Part shown: positions 12,301 through 27,300 of the stretch, piece by piece
Position numbering within the stretch: the stretch's first letter is position 1
Layout: every line of letters starts with the position of its first letter
Assembly: GCA_032207245.1 (NCBI GenBank)
Contig: CM063498.1
Coordinates: 56,477,954 to 56,541,953 of the forward strand
DNA length: 64,000 bases
Direction: 5' to 3'
From: Pardosa pseudoannulata
Taxonomy: Eukaryota > Arthropoda > Arachnida > Araneae > Lycosidae
Translations under genes and position numbers: made by a program
Notes under the pieces: generated by a model
Seen by the model: the letters and a program-made list of their open reading frames with translations, nothing else
Database searches by the model: none
What the model was told of the DNA's origin: nothing

Positions 12301-15300
12301 TCCTCGGCGCTACAGCCTCTATGGGTCCAGAACCTTCGGTGTCAACCTCCGTTTTCTAGACCAAGGGCCCTATGATGCGAAGCATATGTTCCGGTTAGTT
12401 GGTCAGCCTTACGCGGAACCCCCAGTTCCCAAGCATGCTTGGTCCTCAGATCATCTACCCACTGAAGGGATGAAAGGCTGAGTCAACCTTGCCCAGCCCG
12501 ATCATCGAACCTCGGACCTGTGGCGTGGGAACGCGAAGGGCTACCCCAACGCCACTGGGCTTCCACTAGCATATAACCCGTCATATTACGGGATCAGTGA
12601 AATTTTTAATTATACAGAATTGTAAAGTACCCTATGAGGCGATACTATGAACGCAGTTTAGAATCACGTTGACTTCATTTAGAAAGATAATTCAAAGTTT
12701 TCTTAGCTACGTCGAAATTATCGTTAAGTTCTTCCCAATTTTTTTGCCTAGTAATTAATGGAAGTAAAGGAATGAAACTACAATTTCCACTACACCCTGG
12801 AGGTAGATAGAATTTATTCTTAATACCGATGATAAAATTTTCATTGCAACAAAAAAATAATCGATGATTAAATTTAAAACTATCACATATGTACCTAAAA
12901 TATTATTTAAGCCAAATATAAAAGAAAATTATTTACGTAATATCTAAGTTCAGTGATAAAACGTATGAAAATAAAGCAGGCGATATTTAAATAATTTAAA
13001 ATAAGAAATGAATAAACGAGATGGTTAAAGGAATGACGTCATAACGAGAGAAAAAAATGTTATTTTTACGTATTTATTATGTGATAAATTGATAAATTTA
13101 ATAGCCAGCTCTTAAACAGAGAAAATAAGGCTTGAAATAATGGCATTAAAAGCTCGAAAAAGTTGGGGGAAGAGATTTCGAACGTTTTAAATGACGACAG
13201 TATTTTTTTGCTGTGATATGAAGCATATTTATACCAATTTAATTAGAATCGGATCGATAGTTTAGGAGAAGATAAACTTTACTCGATTTGAATTTTGCTA
13301 ACCCTAACTCATCAAGAATCCAATATGGATGTCTCTATCCATTACAGGTCCCGCTTCATAAATTCAAGGACAGACGGACAGATAACTTAAGCTGTTATAT
13401 AGGGGATTGAAATATTTATTAATGATAGTCATAATATCTATATGATTAATATGACATCGAATTTATTTAACGAAGACATAAATATTATATGTACACCAGA
13501 GAAGTAAAAAAGCGATAAAGCTTTATTTTCTTCCTCAAAACATATTTTCTTTTTGGCTAAATGAACCCCTCTTCTTCTGTTTGGTGTGAATCCCTTAATC
13601 CTTACCATAAATTCCATTGCATGGTTTAATGGATGTTTTCCGCATCTATATTATTAAACAGCTATGAAATTTTCCTGTATGCCCGGGCTGAATTTTTGCA
13701 TAGTTCTAAAGAAATCGGTATACAAATCCTACACACTACCATCTACAAAAATCCATCAACAACAAATTTTGCCGAACGACAGTCGAATGATTAGGGTGCT
13801 GATATTCGGTACAGGAGTTCGTGGGTTCGAATCCGTAGCTTTTCGGAATTGGCATTAAGCTGTAGGTCCCGGTCTCATTAGCACTTGTGTTACAAAAATG
13901 TAGACCGTACCGCTCGCTCTAAACTAAACCAACAACAAATTTTAAAATTTGACAAACATGAAATCGCATAAAATTTCTAAAGATTACATAGCATTATGGT
14001 TGACATAGTTTCTTTAAAAAAAAAATGTTTTTTACTTGCAAAATATCTCCATTTTAAGTCTTTTCAGGGCCTTAGCCAGAAATTGTTTTCCGTAGGGTAC
14101 CATAGAAGAAAGACTGTTATCTTCCTAACGAGAAAAGGCGAAATATAGCAAAATATAGAGAAACGTTAAATTTTCTGCCAGCGGCTCGGCAAAAATTTTA
14201 TAGTCAAAGCTGCTTTTTTTTTTAGGAACATGTTCTTATACAGTTAGGTAGATGGCACCTACACACATGTGGGACATTTTCTTTTGACAAAATTGTCTTC
14301 TAGAATTTCGAGAGGGAACGGGTCCCACAAATTCCCCCTGCCTACAGTCTTGAGTCTTTTATCGGGACTTTTTACACCGCGAGCTTCGCGAACCTTATAA
14401 GCCAATGTAACGAAGTTATTCTTCGCTAATTTTAGGGCATAAAAACCATTTTCACCAACATCGCTTTGGGCTTTTGTGTCAACGTTAGCAATGGCAGGGC
14501 GTACGCTGATGTCGCGAAAGGGAACTGAGGACACTAACTTTGCACTTTCTAATTTACTGTTTCTTAAATTTTGAGTTTATTGTGAAGATGAATTTGATGA
14601 TACATATGTTTACGTACGTAAAGTGTCTGCTTCGTTTACAGTAACTGCCATAAAATACATAAGTACTTTATGACAGTATTTTGCAACTGATAATTCTCGA
14701 TCATTTGCGATTATATTAGGATTAGCGTAGTTGTACATAAAACATATAATTTTAAGCTATTTCAAATAGTAAACCTAGCATTTTAAATAATTTCGATTAC
14801 CGTTTGATCTTAGAAAGTTAAATTATTATAAACTGATAATAACTAAGTAGATTCTCTTGTGACAAGAGCACACCTAAGTGCATACTTTAATGAATAGTTT
14901 CATATATTCAAATTCTGGAAATGGAAGATCTTGGAAAAACAGGGGAACAAGGGGTATATCATGCTCCAAGCATAGCTTGCAGAGGGGCATTAAAAGGTAT
15001 ATTTTATATATTATAATACCCTGTTTTATGGGGGAAGAGGATGCCATAAAGATATACCTTAGCGCTAATTATGTTCATTTATGCCACTAGATATTAAAAC
15101 CAATTTCATATAAAGTGTTCTTTCTGTTTTATACTTTTTCCTTGCATCATTTTTGCAAGTATATCAGTTTTTTCTATGTTTTTTCATTATAGATAAAACT
15201 TGTAAATATAAATGCTACTGATGTTGTTGATGGAAAACCAGCAATAACACTTGGTTTGATATGGACTATTATCTTACACTTCCAGGTAAAATATTTTTTT

Positions 15301-18300
15301 TTCACGTTTCTTTATTTTATTGATTTTTAGATGTGTTTACCTTCCATTGTTTAACATATTTAATTCAGCAGAAAAACTGTTCTAATGAAGCATCTTTTTT
15401 TTACAATAGATTGAAGAAAAGACTAAACTTCTTACAGAACAAATGGCATATCTTCAAACTTGTGCTAGTAGTACAAGCAGCCTTGACAGTGTTGGGGCTC
15501 AAAGTCCTATGACCAGTAGAGAATCTCCTCACAGGCTGATCAGCACTGCTCCTGCGGCGGCTATTAAACCTGTAGTTGTTGATAAATGGAAAGGAGGAGC
15601 TAGGAAAGCTCTGCTCCACTGGGTTAAAAACAGTATTAGCCAGTAAGTTTTTCATAGAAATTGGTTGTTAACTTTTTCTAAAAAGTTATCTTTAATAATT
15701 AAATGCATTGGTACTAGCAATAACATATTAGAAGCAATTTTTTTTAAATTTATTATATTCTCAGGAGTAATTTCTACCTAAATTAATAGTTAATTTGGGT
15801 GAATGAAGAAAGTGCATACTATTATTTTTACTTAAAAGCATGCCTTATCTGTAAAAATGTTATACTTTTCCTCTTAACCCTTTTGTGGGCCATGAGAAGA
15901 TTACTTCCCACCTACATGATCTTACAAAATAATTGAAACGACAGGAAGACTGATTCCCGCTTCAGTTTTGCTCTGTCATCAATTGTTTGATTGATTAAAT
16001 AAAATTAGCAGCTCTGTTTTAAAAGTTTGGAAACGGGGAGTAAGAAATAAATGGCCCACGAAAGGGTTAATTAATTCCTGAATCATTATTCTATAGTACA
16101 TACTTTAATAATTCCAGTTGTTGTCTTTATTAAATATACTCTACTACATTATTTGTAAATTTTTATCTATTTTTGGTCATTTTAATTCATTTTTATCATT
16201 ATAATTTCATCATTATAATTTAGTTTCTTTTGTCATTTGTTTAACTTTATTTCTTTTTTTTTTTCTAGACGATTTGGTGTAGAAGTGAATGACTTTGGCA
16301 GCTCTTGGAGAGATGGTTGGGCATTTCTTGCAATTATTCATAGGATTCGCCCAAGCCTAGTAAACATTGATGACTTTCGAAATGTTTCTAACCTTGTTCG
16401 TCTGGAGACTGCCTTCAGAATTGCAGAAACTGAACTGGGCATTGCTCGTTTATTGGACCCCGAAGGTATAAATTTCTTTAATGTTAACCAACTCATAACA
16501 TAAACTTTAAATTACATAAGACAATTATGATATATTTCAATACTATAAAATTATTATTACTGTAGTATTTCAAAAATTTTAGAATTACTGTATTTTATTT
16601 CAATTTTTAAAAATAATCATTTTATAATATTCTAGGATAAATATTTTGAATTTATTACATTTTGAAGTTAATTGTTAAAAAATGAAATGTATCATATTAA
16701 GTACATTTAAATGTAAAAAATCATTATATTTAATTACATTAAAATCATTGTATTTAAATTAGTGATTAAAAAACTATGTATTAAAAATATTTATTGAAAC
16801 ACAAAAAAATAGAATTAGGGGAATAAAGTTTACAAAACTTTTTATTATGTAAGCAGTGTTTTACACATTTCATGTGCTTTTTATATGCATTATAGCATTA
16901 TAACATAAATAATATGTTTTCTAATATGATTGTGAACCCTTTAATGATGCTAGAGAGTAAATGATAAATTTAATTATTTTGACTCATGAAACTTAGTAGA
17001 GATGTTATTACTATTATTTTGAATGAAACCCATTATAGCATAATACCAAAAAATAAATTTATATTTAACATAAAATAAATACAGTAAAATTATTATTTGC
17101 AATTATCTGGATTGATACCCTAAGCACTATTCCTGATTATTTATCACCTCTAATTGGAACATCTCAGGTACCTTTATTTCTGCACAAAAGCATTATCTTG
17201 CTTTATTCAGGCACTCAAATTTGCTCAATGCCTTAATGCACAAATGGTTTGTATGCCTGCCAGAACAGCTCTGACCACATTTGATTTTGATAATCAGATA
17301 TCCAAATTAGTCAAATGACCAAAAAGTTTTTCTTTGAAAATAAAATTAAACTTGTAGGCTTTGTATTAATAACTACAGTGTTTTTTTATATCTTGAATAC
17401 TTATATACTGTATTAAAATATATTCTTTGACAGTCAAATCAAATTGTATTATTTCCTTATTATATTTACTTAACCCTATTGTTTAAAATGTTTGTATTTG
17501 TTTTTTCTTCTTCTTGCTACCAAAGAGTCTGTTTAAAATAATATAGGGCAGCGTGATATTAGGTGCTGGCCTTCGGTACCAGAGTTCGTAGGTTCGAATC
17601 CCACTATGGCATGGATGTTCGTAGCCATTTAGAATCAGCTTTAAGCTGTAGGTCCTGGTCTCATTAGCCCTTGTGTTGAAAAAAGTAGACCATAGCACTC
17701 CAAACCAAACCAAACTTTCTTGCCTCTTCAAAGTTATCATAAAAACTGGAGTTTAAATAATTAGAATTCTACTGTACATGGTTGAAAAAAGATAAATACA
17801 TATTGCTTAAAATTGAGTTTTAATTTTCAAAATGGAAAAAAATTGTTATAGATTTCAATTACTTTATTTATATTATGTATTCTAACTCTTATAGCTTTTT
17901 TTCTTCTTGTGATCCTCTTCCCTTGAAGTTCATCATTTGTTATTTTTCAGATGTTGATGTTCCTCATCCTGATGAGAAGTCTATTATGACTTATGTTGCC
18001 CAATTTTTGCATCTGTACCCAGAGACATATGCTGCTACACAACTAGATGAAACAGACATTTCTTTCGCTCAAGCTAGTGATCTAGAAACTATTTCTTTGT
18101 GGTTAGATAAAGCTGAATCTATTTTAGAGAATAGAAAGCAAGTTTCAGACTATAAATCACAGTATTATGTAAGATACTGTTTCTATTCCTTTTATTTACA
18201 GAATTTTTATGAAATCAATAAAAATGCTATTTTTTTCTTTCTTTTCTGAAGCATATTAATATTGTTTTAAAGATTGTAGTATATTGCATTTGGTTATGCA

Positions 18301-21300
18301 TTTACCATATCTTTCACTATTTTTAAAAAATTGGTTTTTACTCGACGTTAACATTGCTTTAAATTACATCTTTGTACAGAATTTCTGAAATCAAATGGGA
18401 CTTTTTTTTTTTAATTTTTCAATGAAATATTCAAGTTAATGTTAATATTTTGTGTACAAAAATATTTAATTTAGAAATATTAAAAGATATTTAAATCCAA
18501 ACTTATCAGTTGAATAACCAAACAGAGACTTTACAAGACTCTTATACTTCCTGTGCTACTATATGCCAGCGAAACTTGGGTATTAAACCTGAACACCCAG
18601 CGTGCCCTAGATACCTTTGAAAGAAAAGTTCTAAGAGCTATCTTAGGACCTGTAAACGATTATTGGTGCTGGCGAACCAGATTTAATTTTGAACTATATA
18701 GGCTTTACAAAGAGCCTCGGGTTACGCAAGTCATTCGTAGTAATAGACTGAGATGGCTTGGACATATCTGGAGAACCCCTGATAACAACCCTACTAAACT
18801 GTATACTTTTAAAAACCCTGAGGGATCCCGTACCCAAGGACAACCATCTACAAGACGGCCAGACGATGTTGAAATTGACCTCAAATCCTTGAAGATTAAG
18901 AACTGGAAAAGAGTTGCTCTAGACAGTTTGAGTTGGAGGAAGCGTGCTGTCAAGGCAGCTAGGACCTATAATAGGTTGTTATGCTCATAAAGAAGAAGAA
19001 AAGATATTTAATAGAAAATTTTTATATTAATATATAAAAAATGATATGGAAAATTAATATAGAAAAATATTTAATAGAAATTGTTTACTTTTTCTAATGT
19101 TTATTAAATACTTAAATAAAGCTTTAAATAGAATGATTTACTAATTTATCATTAGACAGTGATGGTGATATTAATTCTTAATAAATTATTGTATTCTATA
19201 ATGGGAGATAATGTTGTTGCATGAATGTTGGTAGAAAAATATTATGTTTAATACACGCATGTAATATGTATAGTTATTATATTCCTTTTATATACTTATA
19301 CACTTTGATTCTTTATTTATTGCATGAATGCTAAAATTAAAACTGCATATTCCAGCAATTCCGTACACTGAAGACAGAAATGAGAAATTTACGCGATACC
19401 TACGAACGACTTCGAACGAAAGTTAATTCTGCTGCCTATGATGTTGATTTGAGATCAGCATGGCCCAGTATACTTCAGAGGTGGACCAAAGTGGAAAAAG
19501 AACTTCAAGATTGGCAAAATGAATTGGATAGTAATTTACCTGGCACCTTTGGAAACTTCACAAAATGGTTGATAGAAGCTGAGAGAAGACTTGCACTACC
19601 CATATTACCAACAGGTCAAAGCAATGAAATGCTTCAACTTGCTAAGACTGCACTGAGTGATCATCTTGTGAGTTTTAGATTTTTTTTTATGGGGAGGGAT
19701 TAAGCATATCTTTAGCATACAAGTAAAACTGACTAAAACTTGCCTGGTCAATTTTTAAACTATTCTTTATGTCTTCATAATTCACTAAACAAAATTGGCA
19801 AATTTGCTTCTGTTATTGCAGTTAACATATTACCAGAAATAACTTGGTCACTTTTTCTTGGCAGCTATGACTAAAAATCCAATAACTTAGACTAAATATT
19901 TTAAAATATGCAATTTTGGCTTAGTTTTATTTATGTGCCAGCAATTTAAAACCTTCTCATATAAGTATGTAACCATGTCAAATTCAAATCAATCTAGGGT
20001 TTAGTGTAAGTCATTTTTTGAGTAAATAATTAGATTCAACAAGGATGATATTTTTAATTTTCTTTGAAAAAACTTTTAAATTAATATATAGAATAATATA
20101 AATTTTTATCTGATTATGAATGAGTTCTGTCACACAGGTCTGGGGAAGAGGAAAAAATTATGCTAGCCATTTAAACTTAACTGTAATGCTATTTATCTTT
20201 ATAAAATTTGAGCATAAAATACATATTTCTTATAAATATTATAAAATGTTTTGCACAAAAATTATCTTTGCATAAAGAATTTGAAATTATCTTTATAAGA
20301 AGTGTAGTTTGGGCATCTATATATTTATTTTATTCACTTAACAAGTTTATTTCAGTTATATGTATTTGTCTAATTGTTAAAAGGAGCTTTGATATGAAAA
20401 TTAAATATAGTATCAATTTTGTATGGATTCTATTATTTACAAAGTTGTGGGATTGTAGAAATTAACAAAACCATCTTTTAAATCTTACTATGTAAATATC
20501 ATAAATTTTTGGGTATGTTGCAGATATGCAACACAGTAATATAAAGGATTAATTAAAAAATGTACTTACAAAGTTTGTTTTATGTTAAATATTTAATTCT
20601 GCTACTTTTAATTTTTTTATGCAGGAATTTTTTAAACCTATGGATGGTTACTTGAAACTTCTAAGAAGCTGGCAACAACTTCCTGAGTCTTCCCAGATAT
20701 TGGCAGACCATGTTTCTGATCTTCAAAATAGATTAGAACATGTTGCTGTTTTGGCTCACCAGAGACAAGTAAAATTACAACTTGAGAATGCTCGATATGC
20801 TCTCCTAGATCTCTTATCAGATGTTGAGGAACACTTAAAAAATTGGAATAATAAACATGGCTTTGAAGCTGATGTAAGGAATGTTTTAAAGGAATACCAG
20901 GTAATTAACCCTTTAGAGGACAGTGGTTTCACAGCAAAACCTCTTGTTAAACATTTTTTTCTCGAATTTTTGGAGAAATATTAATGGTCTTTTTTTCTGA
21001 CATTTAAAACTTACAATAGATAAATGTACTGCATTTAATTTATTTTTTATTTTTTCTGAATTTAATCTATTTTTCTTTTTGTATTTATACTTGCTGTACC
21101 TGGAAAGATTGTAATTCAATTTTTCTTTTGCTTATGACCCCACACAAAAATATTTATTCAAACAACACTTATAAATTGTTAAAATACTTATTTAATATAC
21201 TTTATTAAGAACGCTAATTTATTGTTCTTCCAATATAATTAATATTTTAAAAAGTATTGTGTTCATGCTATGCAAGGATATGGGTTTGTCAGTTAAACCC

Positions 21301-24300
21301 CCTCCCTCAATCCCTCCTATGGTATCCTCTAACACAAACCCTTCTAAAAATTGTATTAAAAAATTTTGCATTTATAAGGTTCATAGATAATATTTATAAA
21401 GTAATTTCATTAAATTCCAAAGAATTTATGTATGGGACCTTTAAAGGGTTAAAATGAGCATTTTGAAACATTTAAACACCACTTAATTCATACTCAGTTT
21501 TGGACATTTTTATTAAATATTTCCCCCCCCCTCTTTTTTTAATATTAATGGAAAGAAAGTGTAATTATTATTTTTTGTGAAAGTTTTATGTTGTTTTATA
21601 TATTTAATCAATTGATAAGTCCTTAAAACTGTTATATTACACTTTTCGTTAGTGATGGGTAAAGTATAATGCTCACAGGCTATATGTAGTCTTCTTAGGG
21701 ATTTTATCTGACTGCAGATTTTAGATGAATAATAAAGAAATTTTTAATTGCAATACTTTTTAAAAATTCATTGAAGGGGATGTCCCATTTTTTGTAGAAA
21801 TTGATTTGAAACCATTTCGATGCACCAAAGGAAAAAAATGAAACATACTCAAAGAAATATTTGTAAAATTATCAAAATATATTTATTTGCTTTGGTATTT
21901 AAATTTTAAATGCAATTTTGAAATAAAATTTGAATTTACTGCTTGTTAGTTTATAAGGACAACAGCAGTGTTAATGTTAGTCTACAACAAGTAACATTAC
22001 TCTTTTTTGGAATTGTGAAAAGCAGAAAAGTATCACAGCATGAAAAGATAGTAGAATTTTAAGAAATGCAATCACAAATTCATTTGTTATATAAATTTGT
22101 CAGTTTGCAAAATATACTAATTTAAATCTTTTTTCATGTATTGTAAGCTATATGCTTAAAAAAAATGCTTGCTTCTAAAAAATGTTTGTCTATCACTGCT
22201 TCCATTTATCACTTCAGGATGATTTTTCTTCAAAAAATTCATCAATCCAACCTTAAAATTACTGTCTTAAAGGTTTCTCAATATATTTTAAAACAGGATT
22301 CAAATGTAATGTATGATTTTCTCTTTTAACAGAGTTTTGTTGAAGAAAGAAAGATCTTTGAAGAATTTGATAAATATTACATTCTCACTAGAACTAATGT
22401 TGAAACATGCCAACATGTTGGAGCCTTTGGTTTGTATTTTAGTAAATTATTTTGCTTTAAAACTTCCTTTCTATTCTCAAGTCTATATAGATAGTCTAAA
22501 TTGATCATTTTAATTTTTCATAAATTTAAATATAAATGTTTTGCTCTAGCTGCTAAGGAAATGGACAAGATGGAAAAATTTCTGTCTAATGTTGATGGAC
22601 TGTGGAAGAAAATGATGGTTGATTTACATGCTGTTGGAAACACAGCCAAACAAGTCTTAAATCAGTGGCAAGAGTACACAAAAAATCTCTCACCTTTACA
22701 AAACTGGCTTGATAAAGCAGAAGTAGCCATAAGTAAAGATGCTGAAACTCAATTGGTATGCTCATTTAAAATGAAATTTTAAATTTTTTCAAAATGTATT
22801 AAAAGAAAATCCCTTTTTTAGTGAGCTATTAATATATAAAAATGTTTCTTTATTCATCAAAATAAAGCTTTGTTATTAGATTATTTTCAACCATTTTGTG
22901 ACTTTGTGAAGACTTAATAATTATTTACTACCAATCAATTTATTATATATTTTTATCTCAAATCATAGATAAGTAAAGCATCTTTAAATTTTTTCATTAG
23001 AAAAATTATTTCTTGTCAAAGATATAGTTTTATTCTTTTAATTAAAAGTTTTCAAATAAAAAAATATAAATAAAAAATATAAATGACAAGGAGATTAGGA
23101 ATGACTAATAAAAAAAGCACTAACTCTAAAATTTTTATTTTTAGAATTTAAGTGAAAATTTTATATAAAAAATGAGTTATAAAATAAAAACAGAAAATGT
23201 TTACATTACCTTTGCCGATTTTGTAATTTGCAACTTTACAAAAGTATTTTTAATATATAATAACCAGGTTTCTTATGTAAGTAAAAGACTTAATCTTCAG
23301 CACTGCAATATTTAACTTAACAAGATTATAGCATTCAATATTGTTTTAATAGAAAATGTAACTGAAAATATCATTAGTTATATATGTTTTTCATTTATGC
23401 CCGTATTTGATGTTTTTACACTGACTATATGTTATGTAAGGAAAACTGTCCAAAAAGGCTGTTTTTCTAATAAATTCATTTTTTCAATCTATTTAACTGC
23501 AGAATAATTAATATGTATAGGTAGTTATCCCTTTACAAATTCACAATAGTAACAACATATCTAAATTTTTTCATCCAGTGTTGAAGTTATATATGAGGCT
23601 TAGAACCATCGAATTATTTGTGGTAACTTTAATTTTTAGAAAGGAAAAAATGTAAAATAACAAAAAAAAATGATTTAATATAACAACCTTAGTTTTTGTA
23701 TAACATTAGAGGTCTGATTTATCATCAACTTGACAATAAAGTGGTTATGTTTTCTTTTGTTATTTCTGCTATAATTTTATGATTTTTTTTCTGATGTTTA
23801 TTGAGTATATGTTATGAAAATATCCATGTTAGTTACATATTACTTTAATTAGAAAATTTTTTACAATTCTTATTTACACATTCTCTTTTAATAGGAATTT
23901 TTCCAGGATCTTGCACAATGGCAAGAAGTGAAAAACAAAGTTGTGGATTCTGGTGAGTATTTGGGTGCAACTTGCAGAGAAGACATATCCAGAGACGTTA
24001 AACAAACTGTTAATACTATTAGACAAAGATGGGACAGGCTGTATCCTCATGTAAGTAAATATATACTATATTTTATTATAGATGGATATTAAATAAACTG
24101 ATTCAAGGAATTCTTGAGATTTTACTCTCAAACATTTTTTCTCAGCTTATCAATAGTATTTAATAAATTAATATCTAAAAATATAGTAAAATTAAGCATC
24201 TGAAATATTTTAAAGTTTTCAGTTTGAATTTTTAATATTTCAGGCACATTAATGTTTATTTATTTATTTATTTATTTTTGCAGGATGTTTAAAATTTGTT

Positions 24301-27300
24301 TTCATAAATTCAGATGCATATCTCATTTTCTAATCTAAATTTCAGTGCTATTTCCTTATACAAAGGTTGTTTATTTATTTACTTTCTCTATGTAGAAATA
24401 TCCCATGTTTCTTATAATATATATACTAGCATCTAGCTTTATTTTCATAATTGTAAACTTTTACTAATGTATTTAGATTTATAGAAATATGTATTAATAC
24501 ATTCAATGTCCTTTATGATAAATTTGGTAGGTTTTTTTTTTTCATTTAACCCTCCGAGTGGAACACATCGAGGAAAAAAAAGTCTAAAAAATACGCTAAA
24601 GGTTTACTGTGTCATCGGCCAAAGCGTTCTATGATTCTTAGTCGACTAGAATACCGGAAACCCACCCTCGTTATTGTTCCTTTACTTCTGATTATAAATA
24701 GATATATAAATAGATATAGATTGTTAATTTTTAATACACATAAAGCTCGTCAAGTCTCGAAGATCATCCCATAAGAAATAATGTATTCTAAAAGTCCAAA
24801 TAAAAATATTCTTTGAGAGACTTGTTTATATTTTTTACGAAAGTCATCCAAGATATTTAAGTGGTGCAATTAGAGATACATCTGTTACCGCACACGAAAT
24901 ACTTCGAAATAGAGATTTACCAAGCCATGAAAAGCTATCAGCGTCTTTGTGCCTCAGGGGTAGAGGTGCATCCTCAATAAATGTTAGTCAAAGAGGGGTG
25001 CAGTTCCTAAACAATCGAAACCTGACCCTCCTACGTAAAACTCCACGTGGGAAACCACTATCAGAAATGCACACGACATTCATTTTCGGATCGTTTTTGG
25101 AGGTCGAAATTGTACGTGACAACCTCTTTGTAGACATCATCGGTTTGGAGGAATTGTACGTTCGAGCCGCTTAGAGGGTTAAAAACTAATTATATAATAT
25201 GTAGGAAATTAAAGGAAATTTTGTCAAGATCCATAATATTTTTTATTCTATATCTCTGTATTATCTGAATAATATTCAACGTTTCAAAAGAATGTATATT
25301 TGTATTTTAGATCAAAGATTTCCTCCAGTCTGGAGAAATTTTGCGATCTAGGCATATTTTCCAGAAGAATATGAAACATCTACAATCATGGTTGTCAGAT
25401 GCTGAGTCAATATTGTCTACTCCTGTTGGTTGTAGACCAAAAGAATTAGAAAATTATACTAAAAAACTGAAGGTACATGCTTTTTCCCATATAAAAAAAA
25501 AAGATTCTATTAATATTAATATATATTTGCTTAATATTTTAGTAAATTTATTTTTGCATATCTACTTAATTCAACTTTATAATTTCTATTCATATAATTT
25601 TTTTCATTCATCTTTTCTTATCATTGCTTTTATTTAGATTTTATATCATAATGATTTTGTTTTAACACTTTAGTTTCTCCCTCCCCCCCCCAAGAATTGT
25701 TTCAGAGCCTTTGAGCTTCTTATCTCTTTATTATACCATGAAGTCCCATTTTTTTTTAAATTGAGTTAAAAACATTTTAGTCTGATATTTAAACTATAAG
25801 CTATGGCTATTACTGTAAATATCATAAATGCTGTATTGTCTTTAGTAATTACATAGTTAAAGGATCTAATTTAAAAAAAATGTTTGTGGTTGTACTGTAG
25901 TTCATTCCTATCAATCTTCATTTTTTTTTTTTTTAATTAGATTTCATCTTTATTCTTAAGCCAGTTTATAAGCATTTCATACCTGTTCATACCAGTTTGA
26001 TTATACAACATTGTACTTATTTTAATCTTGTTGGAAAATGTACATTTGTATGTTAAGACTGTATGATTTTGAAGTTCATTGTTTGATTTTAAAATATAGA
26101 AAATAAATATCTTGAGAACAAAAAAAGGAAACATAGATTTGTATATGTAATGTATAAAAAAATATTGCCTCTAATATTCTTCAAAATTATCCCAATTCAC
26201 ATTCTATTTCTCTTCATCGTTTCCAAGTAATCCAAATTCAAATCAAGGATGTGATTCATTGAGATTGCATTCCTTCTACATTTCTCAAAACTAAATACTA
26301 GATTAATAACTGCCCTGTGGAGCCCTTTCTTACACTTTCTTGAGCTGTCAGTTCTCCCAGGGAAATCTGAGAATAATTGTTATTTTTATACCATTGTATG
26401 TTTTTTTTCTGCCATGCTTGTTTTTAAGAGCATCAGCAAAGTCAATACTCTAAACTCTCTCTAATGAGAAATCAAGTGTAGAATTATCCACTCCCCAGGG
26501 CAGCATTTTCAAAAATCAACAGATGCACTATGGTCTGTATCACATGTGTCTGTCAATATATTCTCTAATTTTAAAGTAAAAATAGAAGATTTTTAATAAA
26601 TATCTGATTGGTCTTAATGTTCCAGTGAGTTGCCTTCCACACCAGGACGGTAAAATTGCATTGTCAAGTAAAGCAATTGAAACTGAAAAATATAGACTTT
26701 ATCCTGTGTGATTAGAGAAAAATAGTTTTTACCAGTTACATATATATACACTATATTTAAAAGTATCTCTAAAAAACACTCTATGGATTGCTTTGTTATA
26801 CTTTTATCTTTGCTTAAATTATGATGATTTTTATATTTTATGTAACATGTATTTATTCACTTACACATGCAAGAGAGAAAATTATTCAAACTGTAAGAAT
26901 TTTTTCTAGCTATGTATAAATTTCATGAAGTGTTATAAGATTCATTTATAAACTAGCAAATGCACTTTCAATTTAAATATATATTTTACTCTTTCGGTAA
27001 AAACAAAACTGTAATATATTTAAAATCAATATAATCATGAGATCAATCATGAGGCAATCATGAGATTTAAAACATAGCTATAATTTTTCTATGTTCGGGG
27101 GGGAAATTTTGGATTTTATTCTGTATGTTATTCAGTAAATTCTTATTTCTCAATTTAATTTTCTATTAGGACTTACAAGTAGAATGGGAAGAATATGATA
27201 ACTTATTCAAGAAACTCTCAAAACAAATGCATTCAGTTGTAACACATATGACTGCCCCTGAGGTTGAAAGAGTTATGTCTTCCATGAAGAAAGTAAGTTT

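Larger units (their letters stand above)
12138..15192. other. Intron 3, 3.1 kb
   Basis: Holds a GC-richer SINE (12294-12563) inserted in a family C repeat (to 13412), a family B SINE (13785-13930) and an unidentified GC-richer patch (about 14060-14560). About 14580-15190 shows nothing recognisable. Confidence 0.8.

Noticed and set aside
12263..12481. 72-codon plus-strand frame
   Set aside because: Antisense reading of a tRNA-derived SINE.
17470..17560. TTAA followed by CCCTATTG as a possible piggyBac-like end
   Set aside because: No matching inverted end next to a second TTAA was found nearby.
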